The translations under genes were made by a program, and so were the position numbers. Shown piece after piece: positions 6,858 to 15,638 of a stretch of DNA of 40,035 nt. Every line of letters begins with the position of its first letter. The first letter of the stretch is position 1. This DNA comes from Clostridiales bacterium UBA4644 (GTDB lineage Bacteria; Bacillota; Clostridia; Oscillospirales; Butyricicoccaceae), in assembly GCA_002405755.1 (NCBI GenBank), contig DHMK01000038.1:11034-51068 (forward strand). Direction: 5' to 3'. The notes beneath the pieces are model-generated. The model did not search any database, was not told the DNA's origin, and saw only the letters and a list, made by a program, of their open reading frames with translations.

Positions 6858-7886
6858 ATGAGACAGATCACCCTGGGCCGCACCGGGCTATCCGTCTGCG
6901 AGACGGGCTTCGGCGCGCTGCCCATCCAGCGCATTTCCAGAGAGGACGCCGCCGGGCTGCTGCGTTATGCCCGGGAGCAGGGCGTCAATTTCTTCGACAC
7001 CGCCCGGGGCTATACCGACAGCGAGGAAAAGCTGGGCTATGCCTTCTCCGGCGCACGGGAAGGCATCTATCTTGCCACCAAGAGCATGGCCCGCAGCCGC
7101 AGCGCCGCGCTGGCGGAGCTGGACACCTCGCTCTCCCTGCTGAAGACGGACCATGTGGACCTCTGGCAGCTGCACTGTCTGCCGGAGCTGCCCGATCCCA
7201 ACGACCCGGAAAGCGCCTACGCCGCCCTGCTGGAGGCCCGGCGCGCCGGCAAGACCCGCTTCATCGGCATGACGGCCCACCGTCTGGATGTGGCGCTGGC
7301 AGCGGCGGAAAGCGGGCTTTACGACACCATCCAGTTCCCCCTGAATTATCTCTCCACGCCGGAGGAGCTGAAGCTCATCCATCTGTGCCGGGAGAAAAAC
7401 ATCGGACTCATCGCCATGAAGGGCATGAGCGGCGGCCTGATCTCCAGCCCCCGGGCGGCCTATGCCTTTCTGGCCCGGTATGACAACGTTCTCCCCGTCT
7501 GGGGCGTGCAGAAGTGCGGGGAGCTGGACGATTTTCTCCAGGCCGCCCGGGAGGGCCTCACGCTGACGCCGGACCTGCAGGCCGCCGTGGAGGCCGACCG
7601 GAAAACGCTGCAGGGCGGCTTCTGCCGGGGCTGCGGCTACTGCGAGGCCGTCTGTCCCATGGGCATCCCCATCCACGATGCCGCCCGGATGCAGCTGATG
7701 CTGGGCCGGGCCCCCTGGCAAAGCTACACGACCCCCGCCTGGATCAAAAAGATGCAGACCGTGGAGAAATGTCTCCATTGCGGCCGGTGTGCCGCCCGCT
7801 GTCCCTATGAGCTGGACACGCCGGCGCTGCTGCAGGAAAATTACCGTTATTTTCAGGATTTTTGCAGGAAAAAAGGCCTGCTTTGA
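6858..7886 (+). CDS. Aldo/keto reductase fused to a two-[4Fe-4S] ferredoxin domain
   Basis: A 342-residue protein. Residues 1-240 are an aldo/keto reductase barrel with the full catalytic tetrad visible: D47 and Y52 (FDTARGYTD), K75 (ATKS) and H106 (WQLHC). Residues 250-330 form a dicluster ferredoxin module with CxxCxxCxxxC at C256/C259/C262/C266 and again at C305/C308/C311/C315. This fused architecture is common in anaerobic Firmicutes; such enzymes are thought to couple carbonyl or NAD(P)H chemistry to ferredoxin. The substrate is unknown. The ATG at 6858 has AGGAGG upstream; earlier in-frame codons lie inside the preceding gene. The gene stops 41 bases before the C39-like gene. Confidence 0.92.
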   Translation: MRQITLGRTGLSVCETGFGALPIQRISREDAAGLLRYAREQGVNFFDTARGYTDSEEKLGYAFSGAREGIYLATKSMARSRSAALAELDTSLSLLKTDHVDLWQLHCLPELPDPNDPESAYAALLEARRAGKTRFIGMTAHRLDVALAAAESGLYDTIQFPLNYLSTPEELKLIHLCREKNIGLIAMKGMSGGLISSPRAAYAFLARYDNVLPVWGVQKCGELDDFLQAAREGLTLTPDLQAAVEADRKTLQGGFCRGCGYCEAVCPMGIPIHDAARMQLMLGRAPWQSYTTPAWIKKMQTVEKCLHCGRCAARCPYELDTPALLQENYRYFQDFCRKKGLL

Positions 7887-7927
7887 TCATAAAAATGCAA
7901 TTTCAGCACAGAAAAGAGGTACAAATC

Positions 7928-9658
7928 ATGAAACAGTATTGGAAAAAAGCCCTTTCGCTTTTGTGTGTCTGCGCCCTATGCGCCAGCCTGCTGAGCTTCG
8001 GCGCATTTGCCGATGAGACCGGCGGCGAAAACGCCTGGGGCGATGTGGCCCAGGACAACTTCGTCCGGGTCAGCTCCGCAGAAGCGCTTTCCGCCGGTCA
8101 GCTGCAGGATGTGGAGGTCACGGAAGAGGTGGGCGACGGCGCGGTCCGTCTGACCGATGGCGCCCAGGAGGGCGTCTGGACCTCTGCGGAGATCTCCGTC
8201 CCCGCCTTTGAATACCTGGTGGCCAGCTGGGGCGCGGATACGCCCGACGGCACCTGGGTGGAGGTGAAGGTCCGGGCCTATGTGGACATGAAGAAGGAAT
8301 GGAGCGGCTTCCTTTCCTGGGGCAAATGGGGCATCGACCTGAAGCGCGGCTCCACCGATCCCTCCAACGCGCTGGCCGCCGTGGATACGGATACCTTCTA
8401 CATCAAGGGCTCCGACGGCGAGACCGCCAGCAAGCTCCAGTTCCAGGTAACGCTGCACAGCAACAACGCCGGTGTGACCCCCACCCTGCGCAACGTGTCC
8501 GCCACGCTGAAAAACACGCTGGACGGTCAGGCCATCCCCATCTACATCCCCGATGACAGCGCCCTGCCGGAAAAAGTCCTGCTGGATACGCCCTGCTACA
8601 GCCAGATGGTCCGGGACGCCTCCATCGGCAGCGTGATCTGCAGCCCCACCACCATGACCATGATGCTCAACGACCGGGGCATGAATCTCTTCCCCGAGGA
8701 AGTCGCCCTGCGGGAGTATGACTTCAATTACGAGGGCTTCGGCAACTGGTCCTATACCGTGGCCATCGCCGGCAGCTACGGCTTCAGCGCCTACGCCCAT
8801 TACGCCGATCTGGACTTCGTCCGCCACGAGCTGGCGGCGGGCCGCAGCGTTGCCCTGAGCGTGCAGTATTCCAGTTCCCCCAACGGCAGCTATCCCTATC
8901 TGGAAAACGGCGCGGCCAACAGCACCGGCGGCCATCTGATCGGCATCGTGGGCTATGAGACCGTCGACGGCGTGGATTATTTCTACAGCAACGACTCCGC
9001 CGCCGGCAGCGACACCCAGTCCGCCCTGCGGCGCTATAAGGCCGAGCAGCTGGATGTTTGCTGGAGCAGCCGCATCGCCTATGTGGTCAACGATGCGCCG
9101 GAAAACGGCGCCGGTCAGGACGCGCCCCGCCGGGTGGAGGCGGAGCTGACGCCCACCGCCGACAACATCAATATCTATGAGCTTTCCGTCAACGGCGAGC
9201 CCGTGGATCTGGGCACCGGCTTCAGCGCCAAGACCAAGAAGCTGGGCGCAGGCACGGCCTTTCTGATCACCGACAACGCCAAGCAGGCGGAGCTGCCCGA
9301 GCCTGTGACCCCCACGGAGGGGAATAAGGATCGGATCTATCTGTCGCTGCCCGGCGGAACGCAGGTGAATGTGAACGCCGAGAAGGCCGTCCGCGGCGGC
9401 GCCAAGAGCGGCACGGTGTATATCATCCGCAACGACGGCATCACCTATGTGGCCAGCGTTTCCTTCGAGGGGCTGGCCCCCGAGGAGCCGGAGGCCCCCG
9501 TCGAGCCGGAGACTCCCGTCGAGCCTGAGACCCCCGAGGAGCCCGAGGCTCCCGGCGACAAGACCGGCTTCAAGGCCCTGCCCTGGATCGGCGGCGGCGC
9601 AGTGGTGGTCGTCGCAGGCGCCGCAGCAGCCTATGTCTTCGCAAAAAAGAAAAAATAA
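7928..9658 (+). CDS. Secreted, membrane-anchored C39-like peptidase domain protein
   Basis: A 576-residue exported protein. A signal peptide (MKQYWKKALSLL, cleavage near AFA-DE) is followed by a beta-rich region and a C39-like papain-fold domain at about residues 215-380. The candidate Cys is in ICSPTT (C238), the candidate His in GGHLIGI (H336), and an acidic residue follows in SNDSAAGSD. Residues about 395-510 are another beta-rich region. A Glu/Pro repeat linker (PEAPVEPETP) leads to a C-terminal transmembrane helix and a KKKK tail, so the protein is anchored by its C-terminus rather than by LPXTG. The ATG at 7928 has AGAGGT nine bases upstream. The substrate is unknown; family members act on peptides or are inactive binding proteins. 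Confidence 0.82.
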   Translation: MKQYWKKALSLLCVCALCASLLSFGAFADETGGENAWGDVAQDNFVRVSSAEALSAGQLQDVEVTEEVGDGAVRLTDGAQEGVWTSAEISVPAFEYLVASWGADTPDGTWVEVKVRAYVDMKKEWSGFLSWGKWGIDLKRGSTDPSNALAAVDTDTFYIKGSDGETASKLQFQVTLHSNNAGVTPTLRNVSATLKNTLDGQAIPIYIPDDSALPEKVLLDTPCYSQMVRDASIGSVICSPTTMTMMLNDRGMNLFPEEVALREYDFNYEGFGNWSYTVAIAGSYGFSAYAHYADLDFVRHELAAGRSVALSVQYSSSPNGSYPYLENGAANSTGGHLIGIVGYETVDGVDYFYSNDSAAGSDTQSALRRYKAEQLDVCWSSRIAYVVNDAPENGAGQDAPRRVEAELTPTADNINIYELSVNGEPVDLGTGFSAKTKKLGAGTAFLITDNAKQAELPEPVTPTEGNKDRIYLSLPGGTQVNVNAEKAVRGGAKSGTVYIIRNDGITYVASVSFEGLAPEEPEAPVEPETPVEPETPEEPEAPGDKTGFKALPWIGGGAVVVVAGAAAAYVFAKKKK

Positions 9659-9660
9659 AC

Positions 9661-9699
9661 GCTTTCCCTTCCCCGGCCGCAGGCTTTGCCTGCGGCCGG
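9661..9699 (+). repeat. Direct repeat copy 1 (39 bp, contains a terminator)
   Basis: The 39-bp stretch at 9661-9699 recurs at 13015-13053 with one mismatch (9665 T versus 13019 C). It covers the complete terminator stem-loop. The two copies bracket the broken secreted gene and the SLH gene. Confidence 0.9.
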
Positions 9700-9704
9700 T
9701 TTTT
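9673..9704 (+). terminator. Terminator after the C39-like gene
   Basis: A perfect 11-bp stem CCGGCCGCAGG/CCTGCGGCCGG, a 5-nt loop CTTTG and a T5 tail. It lies 14 bases after the stop codon. Confidence 0.92.
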
Positions 9705-9736
9705 ATAAAAAAGCTCAAACACTAGGCAGCCAGCAT

Positions 9737-12048
9737 AGCACTTTTCGAAAACGTACGCTCTCCCTGCTGCTGGCCCTCTGCCTGCTGCTGGGCCTGCTGC
9801 CTGTGACCGCCATGGCGGAGGACGTACAGCCCACCCAGGCAGGGCTATACTGCCGGTGGGTAGCCTGGGACGACAACGAAGCTCCGTTTATTTCCGATGA
9901 CGAACCCTACCAGTCCTCGCTGGACATGGAGTTCTCCTATGGCTACGATTATGTTTTCTACTATACCGATGCCGCCGGGAATACCACGCAGCTGACCTTT
10001 GACGAGCTGACCTTCCCGGAGGGCATCGTGGAAGCAGAGTCCCGCGCAGCGTCCGACTTCTCCTATGTATATTTGGAAGCATCGGCCTTGGGTGAAGGCG
10101 CTATCACCTATACGAAGGATGACCAAACCTACCCCCTCCCTGTCACCGTAAGTCTGCCGAACATCGGTTTCTTTTCCGCGCCGGAGGCCTCCGAGGAGAG
10201 CTATCTTCGGAACGGAGTGACCGGATCCTATGGCACAACGGAAACCGTCTATTTCCTCTGGCCTGAGGGCTTTTACAATGGGGACCTGAAGGTCTCTCTG
10301 GTCATCTTCCGCGAGCAGTCCCGGCAGCAGCTGCTGGAGGACGCAGACCTGCGCGATGCGGCCGTTCAACAGACGCTGCGCCGGGCCGGCATCGACATTC
10401 AGGAGATCGATCCGGAGAAACGCTATATCAAAATGGAGGTCACCGTCAAGAACACCGGCGCCCATCTCATTATTTCCTCCAACGGCGGCTTTGGGACTGA
10501 TATCTACACTGACCGGCCCGCGCATGAGACGACCTCCTTCCAATACAAGGGCAACGACTATCTCTTCTGTATGGGTGAGCCGGAAGGCGATCGGCTTGGC
10601 TTTGGCGACAACAGCCGGCGCGTCGGCACCGGCTTTACCCGCGGAGAAGGCGCCGTCGGTGTCCGGGATGGCTTCTTTGCTCTGGTGCAGAATTACAGAG
10701 CAGACGATCAGCAGGAGGCTCCGGCCGCCTGCTACCGGTGGATCTCCGATGTTTCCTTCGAGATGGTGGGCGTTCACGATCCCGACGACCCCGAAAACGA
10801 ACCGACGACCCAGCTGGAAGAGATGCCCCCCCCATCGAATACCACGGCTGCCTGCTGCCCGCCGTCCGCATGACCGCCACCGAGCCGCCCTGCCAGGGGG
10901 GGTATCTGCGGGTGCATTATACTGTCACGCTGCCCGACGAACAGCCCCGGGAAATGACAGATGATTATGTCGTGTTTTTCTACTATTATTCAAAAGGAAC
11001 GCGGGACGCCTCCGACCTGGATACCGCGGAAAAGCTCAACGCCGTTTTTGCCAGCAGCGAAAGCTTTATGGCGTGGCTCCGGGAAAAGCACCCGGAGGTC
11101 TATGCCGACAGCAAGGACAATGCGGATTTTGGCTATACCATTCAGCTCCCCGCCGTCCGGTATGATGACATTATCACCGTCAATGCGGACCTTTCGCAGG
11201 GAATTTATCTGGAGGGCGCCATCGGGGAGGACGGCGGCAAGGCCACCGTTATGCCCGGTATGCGGCTGGAAAACGTGGGACACTTCTGCATCCGTAATAT
11301 CGCCTTTGAAGCAAACGAAGCTCCCCTGCAGACCAATGGCAGCGAGCGCTTCACCTGCGGCGTCTTGACGATCCCCGATTTCGACAGACTATGCGGCGCA
11401 TACATCTGGAACTGCTCCTTCCGCGGCTTTGACTACGGCGTCCGCAACACGCCCACGGGCTATCTCTGCCCCGCTTCCGGCAATCTCTTTGAGGACTGCA
11501 AGGTAGGCTATCTGCTGGACTGCGGCGGGAAGCGGAGCGGCAATATGAATTCCGTCATTGAAGACAGCGCCTTTGTCCGCTGCGGCACGGCCATCCAGGT
11601 AAATCACATTCCGGAATACTATACTCCCTATGACTTCCGCGTCGTCGGCTGTGATTTCATCGACAACGGAACGGATCTGGATATGCGCCAGCAGGGCATC
11701 TTCTATCTCTGGAAGAATTATTACGGCTATACCAACCCGCTTTCGCTGGGCGGTTCTCTTCTGGAATATCTGCCCCGCCCCTCCCGGATCCAGGACGAAA
11801 ACGGCGCGCTGCCCGTGACCAATCCTCGCTACGCCTTCCCCTGCAGCCGCTTCTTTGCAGAAGACCGGCTCAATCCTCTTTATCTGGATCCCCACCGTCT
11901 GACCATGATCGTCAACAGTGAAGCCAGAGATCTGCTGCTGGACCGCGCCCGTCTGGAAAAGGAAGCGGCGGAAAACGGCGTCACCATCGATGTGACCGAT
12001 AAAGAGGGCAATACGCAGGGCGTCTGGACCTTTGCCAAGGATAATTGA
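9737..12048 (+). pseudogene. Broken secreted protein gene (no start codon, frameshift at C8)
   Basis: Two open frames make one protein of about 770 residues. The first frame (to the TGA at 10873) begins with a signal-peptide core, RKRTLSLLLALCLLLG ending TAMAED, but no ATG, GTG or TTG in frame precedes it except a TTG inside the upstream terminator. The second frame continues the protein from the C8 tract at 10826-10833: reading moves from EEM-PP to PPIEYHGCLLP, and one extra C would restore the frame. The 3' part (about 11230-11700) has short repeated strands with Asn/Gly/Cys turns resembling a right-handed beta-helix; the 5' part is beta-rich. No family was identified. It sits 14 bases before the SLH gene and directly after a terminator with no visible promoter. 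A phase-variable or slippage-expressed gene is a less likely reading because the start is also missing. Confidence 0.7.
10826..10833 (+). repeat. C8 homopolymer at the frameshift point
   Basis: Eight consecutive C at the exact place where the coding potential moves from one frame to another. Nine C would join both frames. A G7 run follows at 10896-10902 without disturbing the frame. Confidence 0.85.
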
Positions 12049-12062
12049 TAGGAGGACGATCT

Positions 12063-13010
12063 ATGAAACAGCTCAAACGATCCCTTGCGCTGCTGCTGGC
12101 GCTTTTGCTGGCGCTGGCCGTCCCGGTCATGGCGGAGGACGATTTCAACGCGCAGCTGACCTTCGGCTTTACCGAGGCCGGCGAACCCACGGTCGCCGTG
12201 GAGGACAGCCCTGTTCTCGCCGCGCGGAAGCCCACATTGACGGTCAGCTGCAGCTTTGACAAGGCTTATGTGACCTTTGCGGATGACGGCGCGTCCGTCC
12301 CCTCCTCGCTGGATCCCGAGACCAAAACGATCACCTTCACCGTGGAACGGGGCGGGCTTTATGTGATCCATGCGGGCGAAGACCCCACGCCTCCCACGCC
12401 TCCCACGCCGGAAAAGCCTGACCCCGTTACGCCCGTGGGACCTTCTCCCGCGCAGCCCTCGCAGCCGCAGGAGCCCGCTTCCCCGCCGGAGACGCCAGCG
12501 CTTCCCTTTGGGGATGTAGCGGAAACCGCCTGGTATGCGGAGGCCGTGACGCTTGCCTATGAAAAGGGCCTGATGTCCGGCGTTTCCTCCGACACCTTTG
12601 CGCCTGATCGCGATACGACCCGCGGCATGATCGTCACCATTTTGGCCCGCATGGACGGCGTTGATACCTCCGGCGGCCAGACCTGGTTTGAGACGGGCCG
12701 CGCCTGGGCCATAGAAAACGGCATTTCCGACGGTACGGATATGCCCGGCAATATTACCCGGGAGCAGCTTGCGCTCATGCTCTTCCGGTATGCAGCGCAC
12801 AAGGGCTGGGCTGCGTCCGCCCGTGCGGCGCTGGACGCCTATGCCGATGGCAGCAGCATCTCCGTCTGGGCGGCAGACGCCATGTCCTGGGCGGTGGCCG
12901 CCGGCCTGATCCAGGGCCGCGGCGGCAATATGCTTGCTCCTCAGGGCAAGGCCAGCCGCGCGGAGACCGCCGCCATCCTGACCCGTTTTCTGCAGGCATT
13001 TTCCCTTTGA
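12063..13010 (+). CDS. Secreted S-layer-homology (SLH) domain protein
   Basis: A 315-residue exported protein. A signal peptide (MKQLKRSLALLLALL, cleavage after VMA) is followed by a small domain of about 90 residues, a Pro-rich linker with TPPTPP repeats (about 110-145), and SLH modules from about residue 150 to the end. Visible SLH landmarks are FGDVAETAWYAEAV, GLMSGVSSDTFAPD, TRGMIVTILARM, ISDGTDMPG, ITREQLALMLFRYA and the closing SRAETAAILTRFL. SLH domains bind pyruvylated wall polymers. The start at 12063 has TAGGAGGA nine bases upstream; an ATG at 12045 overlaps the preceding stop. It has no own promoter that could be seen and would rely on readthrough from the broken gene upstream. Confidence 0.9.
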   Translation: MKQLKRSLALLLALLLALAVPVMAEDDFNAQLTFGFTEAGEPTVAVEDSPVLAARKPTLTVSCSFDKAYVTFADDGASVPSSLDPETKTITFTVERGGLYVIHAGEDPTPPTPPTPEKPDPVTPVGPSPAQPSQPQEPASPPETPALPFGDVAETAWYAEAVTLAYEKGLMSGVSSDTFAPDRDTTRGMIVTILARMDGVDTSGGQTWFETGRAWAIENGISDGTDMPGNITREQLALMLFRYAAHKGWAASARAALDAYADGSSISVWAADAMSWAVAAGLIQGRGGNMLAPQGKASRAETAAILTRFLQAFSL

Positions 13011-13014
13011 TCCA

Positions 13015-13053
13015 GCTTCCCCTTCCCCGGCCGCAGGCTTTGCCTGCGGCCGG
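13015..13053 (+). repeat. Direct repeat copy 2 (39 bp, contains a terminator)
   Basis: It matches 9661-9699 at 38 of 39 positions. The base after the stem differs (G here, T in copy 1). Confidence 0.9.
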
Positions 13054-13058
13054 GTTTT
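13027..13058 (+). terminator. Terminator after the SLH gene
   Basis: The same 11-bp CCGGCCGCAGG/CCTGCGGCCGG stem as after the C39-like gene, here followed by GTTTT, a shorter T tail than copy 1. Confidence 0.88.
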
Positions 13059-13197
13059 GCTCTGCGACAAAAAAGGAAAAGAGCTTTTGTGGGTTTTGCC
13101 GTATCTTTATGCCGCGGAGGGGAAAAGAAGGGGGAAACGCGGCGAGCTTTGGCACATCCTGCTAAACAGCTCCCGGATTTTTCTCCGGATCGGGCAA

Positions 13198-13227
13198 TTT
13201 ACAGGGCTGCTTTGCATAGGGTATAAT
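13198..13227 (+). promoter_or_regulatory. Promoter of the iorAB operon
   Basis: TTTACA (13198-13203), an 18-nt spacer and a perfect TATAAT (13222-13227). It lies about 64 bases before the iorA start and after the SLH terminator, so it is the evident promoter for the four-gene operon. Confidence 0.75.
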
Positions 13228-13290
13228 GGCAATATCATTGAACATATCAGTATGAATAACAGTATTCGTATCAGAAAGGTGGTCCTGACC

Positions 13291-15042
13291 TTGAACCGCA
13301 CGCTCCTTTCCGGCAACGAGGCCATTGCCCGCGGCGCATATGAAGCAGGCGTAAAGATCTGCTCCGCATATCCCGGCACGCCCAGCACGGAGGTGTTTGA
13401 AGCCCTCCCCCAGTATAAGGAAGCCCTTTACTGCGAATGGGCGCCCAACGAAAAGGTGGCCGCAGAGGTGGCCTACGGCGCGTCCATCGCCGGCGTCAGA
13501 AGCATCTGCGCCATGAAGCACGTAGGCGTCAACGTGGCGGCCGACCCCATTTTTACCGCGGCCTACAACGGCGTGGGCGGCGGCTTTGTCATCGTCTCTG
13601 CCGATGACCCCAGCATGCATTCCTCCCAAAACGAGCAGGACAACCGGCACTATGCCCGGGCCGCCCGGCTGGCCATGCTGGAGCCGGCGGATTCTCAGGA
13701 ATGTCTGGACTTTACCCGGGCGGCCTTTGAGATCTCAGAGCGCTTCGACGTGCCGGTGCTGCTGCGCACCACCACCCGGGTGGCCCATTCCAAGAGCCTG
13801 GTGTCTGTGGGCGCGCGGCAGGAGGTCCCTGTCCAGCCCTATGTGCGCAACGCCGCAAAGTTCGTCTCCACCCCGGCCAACGCCTACCGCAACCACGCCA
13901 AGGTGGAGCAGGCCATGAAGGCGCTGGAGGCTTATTCCAACGACTGCCCCTGGAACCGGGAGGATCTGGCCGGCGGCGAGATCGGCGTGATCGCCGCCTC
14001 CATCGCCTATGAATACGCCAAGGACGCCTTCCCGGAGGGGACCTCCTTTTTGAAGCTTGGCCTGACCAATCCCCTGCCCATGGAGCTGATCCGGCAGTTT
14101 GCCGCCAGGGTCAAGACCCTCTATGTGATCGAGGAGCTGGACGGCTTTATGGAGGAGCAGATCCGCGCCGCCGGCATCCCCTGCGTGGGCAAGGTATTCA
14201 CCGGCCTGCTCTACGAGCTGAACCCGCAGCTGCTGCGGGAGCGCATTTTCGGCGAAAAGCCCGTCCCGGCGGAGCTGGGCGTTTCCGCCGTTTCCCGGCC
14301 GCCGGCGCTCTGTCCCGGCTGCCCCCACAGAGGCTTTTTCTACACCGTTTCCCGGCATAAGGACGCCGTCGTCGCCGGCGATATCGGCTGCTACACGCTG
14401 GGCGCGGCCGCGCCGCTGAACGCGCTGGACAGCTGCGTCTGCATGGGCGGCGGCTTTACCGTGGCCATGGGCATGGCAAAGGCCTTTGCCGCCACCGGGC
14501 AGAAGGACAAAAAGGTCTTCGGCGTTTTGGGCGATTCCACCTTCTTCCATTCCGGCATGACCGGCGCGGCGGAGATCGTCTATAACAAGGGCAGCCTGAT
14601 CCCCGTGGTGCTAGACAATTCCATCACCGGCATGACCGGCCATCAGGAAAACCCCGGCTCCGGCTTTACCCTGGAGGGGGACATGGCCGAAAAGCTCAAG
14701 ATCGAGGCCATCCTGCAGGCCATGGGCTATCAGGTGCTCCTGGTGGATCCGCAGGACCTCCGGGCCATGGAAAAGGCCGTCTCCGACGCCATCGCGGCCA
14801 CCGTTCCCACCGCCATCCTCACCCGCCGGCCCTGCCTGCTCATCAAGCGCATCCGCCACGACCTGGCCAAATGCGCCGCAGACCCGGAAAAATGCGTGGG
14901 CTGCCGGGCCTGCCTGAGAGTGGGCTGTCCCGCCGTGATGCTCCGGGAGGGCAAGGCCGTCATCGATCAGGGCCAGTGCGTGGGCTGCACCGTATGCGCC
15001 CAGGTCTGCCCCACCGGGGCCATCGCCAGAAAGGAGAACTGA
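13291..15042 (+). CDS. iorA: Indolepyruvate ferredoxin oxidoreductase, alpha subunit
   Basis: A 583-residue catalytic subunit. With IorB it decarboxylates aryl-pyruvates (indolepyruvate, phenylpyruvate, 4-hydroxyphenylpyruvate) to the aryl-acetyl-CoA and reduces ferredoxin. The N-terminal domain shows SAYPGTPSTEV and the conserved NEKVAAEVAYGASIAG. The TPP-binding domain has CPGCPHRGFF, GDIGCYTLG and GDSTFFHSG. The C-terminus carries two [4Fe-4S] motifs starting at C535 (CVGCRACLRVGCP) and C563 (CVGCTVCAQVCP). The start is taken as TTG 13291 because AAAGGTGG lies eight bases before it and homologues begin near this point; the ATG at 13252 has no ribosome site. It overlaps the ribosome site of iorB. 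Confidence 0.95.
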   Translation: MNRTLLSGNEAIARGAYEAGVKICSAYPGTPSTEVFEALPQYKEALYCEWAPNEKVAAEVAYGASIAGVRSICAMKHVGVNVAADPIFTAAYNGVGGGFVIVSADDPSMHSSQNEQDNRHYARAARLAMLEPADSQECLDFTRAAFEISERFDVPVLLRTTTRVAHSKSLVSVGARQEVPVQPYVRNAAKFVSTPANAYRNHAKVEQAMKALEAYSNDCPWNREDLAGGEIGVIAASIAYEYAKDAFPEGTSFLKLGLTNPLPMELIRQFAARVKTLYVIEELDGFMEEQIRAAGIPCVGKVFTGLLYELNPQLLRERIFGEKPVPAELGVSAVSRPPALCPGCPHRGFFYTVSRHKDAVVAGDIGCYTLGAAAPLNALDSCVCMGGGFTVAMGMAKAFAATGQKDKKVFGVLGDSTFFHSGMTGAAEIVYNKGSLIPVVLDNSITGMTGHQENPGSGFTLEGDMAEKLKIEAILQAMGYQVLLVDPQDLRAMEKAVSDAIAATVPTAILTRRPCLLIKRIRHDLAKCAADPEKCVGCRACLRVGCPAVMLREGKAVIDQGQCVGCTVCAQVCPTGAIARKEN

Positions 15043-15044
15043 TC

Positions 15045-15623
15045 ATGAAGGAAAAAAAGAGCGCGCTTCTGGTCGGCGTGGGCGGTCAGGGCGCCATTCT
15101 GACCGCAAAGGTGCTGGTAAACGGTCTGATGAAGGCCGGCTACGACGTAAAAATGTCGGAGGTCCACGGCATGAGCCAGCGGGGCGGCAGCGTCTCCACC
15201 CAGGTCCACTGGGGCGAGAAGGTCTTCTCCCCCGTCATCGGCAAGGGCGCGGCAGACATCATCGTGGCCTTTGAGGAGATGGAGGCCGTCCGCTATGCGG
15301 ACTATCTCAAGCCCGACGGCGTTGCCGTCATCAACGCCTACCGGATGGATTCCTCCACCACGGCGGCGGGGCTGGCGGAATATCCCCAGGGCTGTCTGGA
15401 GGCCATGCAGAAGCATTTCCGCTGCTTCGTGCTGGACGCGGAGCGCATCGCTCAGGAGCTTGGCAACCGCAAATGCGCCAATATCGTGCTGTTCGGCAGC
15501 ATGGTCAAAGCGCTGGGCATGGACGGCGTCGCCGATTGGGAGACCGTGGTGGCGGAGACCGTCCCCGAAAAGCTCCGGGCGCTGAATCTGCAGGCCTTCC
15601 GGGCGGGCTTTGCCGCCGTCTGA
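15045..15623 (+). CDS. iorB: Indolepyruvate ferredoxin oxidoreductase, beta subunit
   Basis: A 192-residue gamma-type domain of the 2-oxoacid ferredoxin oxidoreductase family. Motifs are GVGGQGAILTAKVL near the N-terminus and MSEVHGMSQRGGSVSTQVH, which contacts the TPP site of IorA. The length is normal for IorB. It starts two bases after the iorA stop; its AAAGGAG site lies inside the iorA 3' end, so translation is coupled. The downstream CoA transferase follows after 15 bases. Confidence 0.95.
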   Translation: MKEKKSALLVGVGGQGAILTAKVLVNGLMKAGYDVKMSEVHGMSQRGGSVSTQVHWGEKVFSPVIGKGAADIIVAFEEMEAVRYADYLKPDGVAVINAYRMDSSTTAAGLAEYPQGCLEAMQKHFRCFVLDAERIAQELGNRKCANIVLFGSMVKALGMDGVADWETVVAETVPEKLRALNLQAFRAGFAAV

Positions 15624-15638
15624 TCCGGGAGGACGCCT

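Noticed and set aside
13057..13290. An N-terminal extension of IorA from upstream in-frame starts
   Set aside because: The stretch crosses the operon promoter, lacks a ribosome site and has no IorA-like sequence; the TTG at 13291 has both good spacing and matches the family's start.
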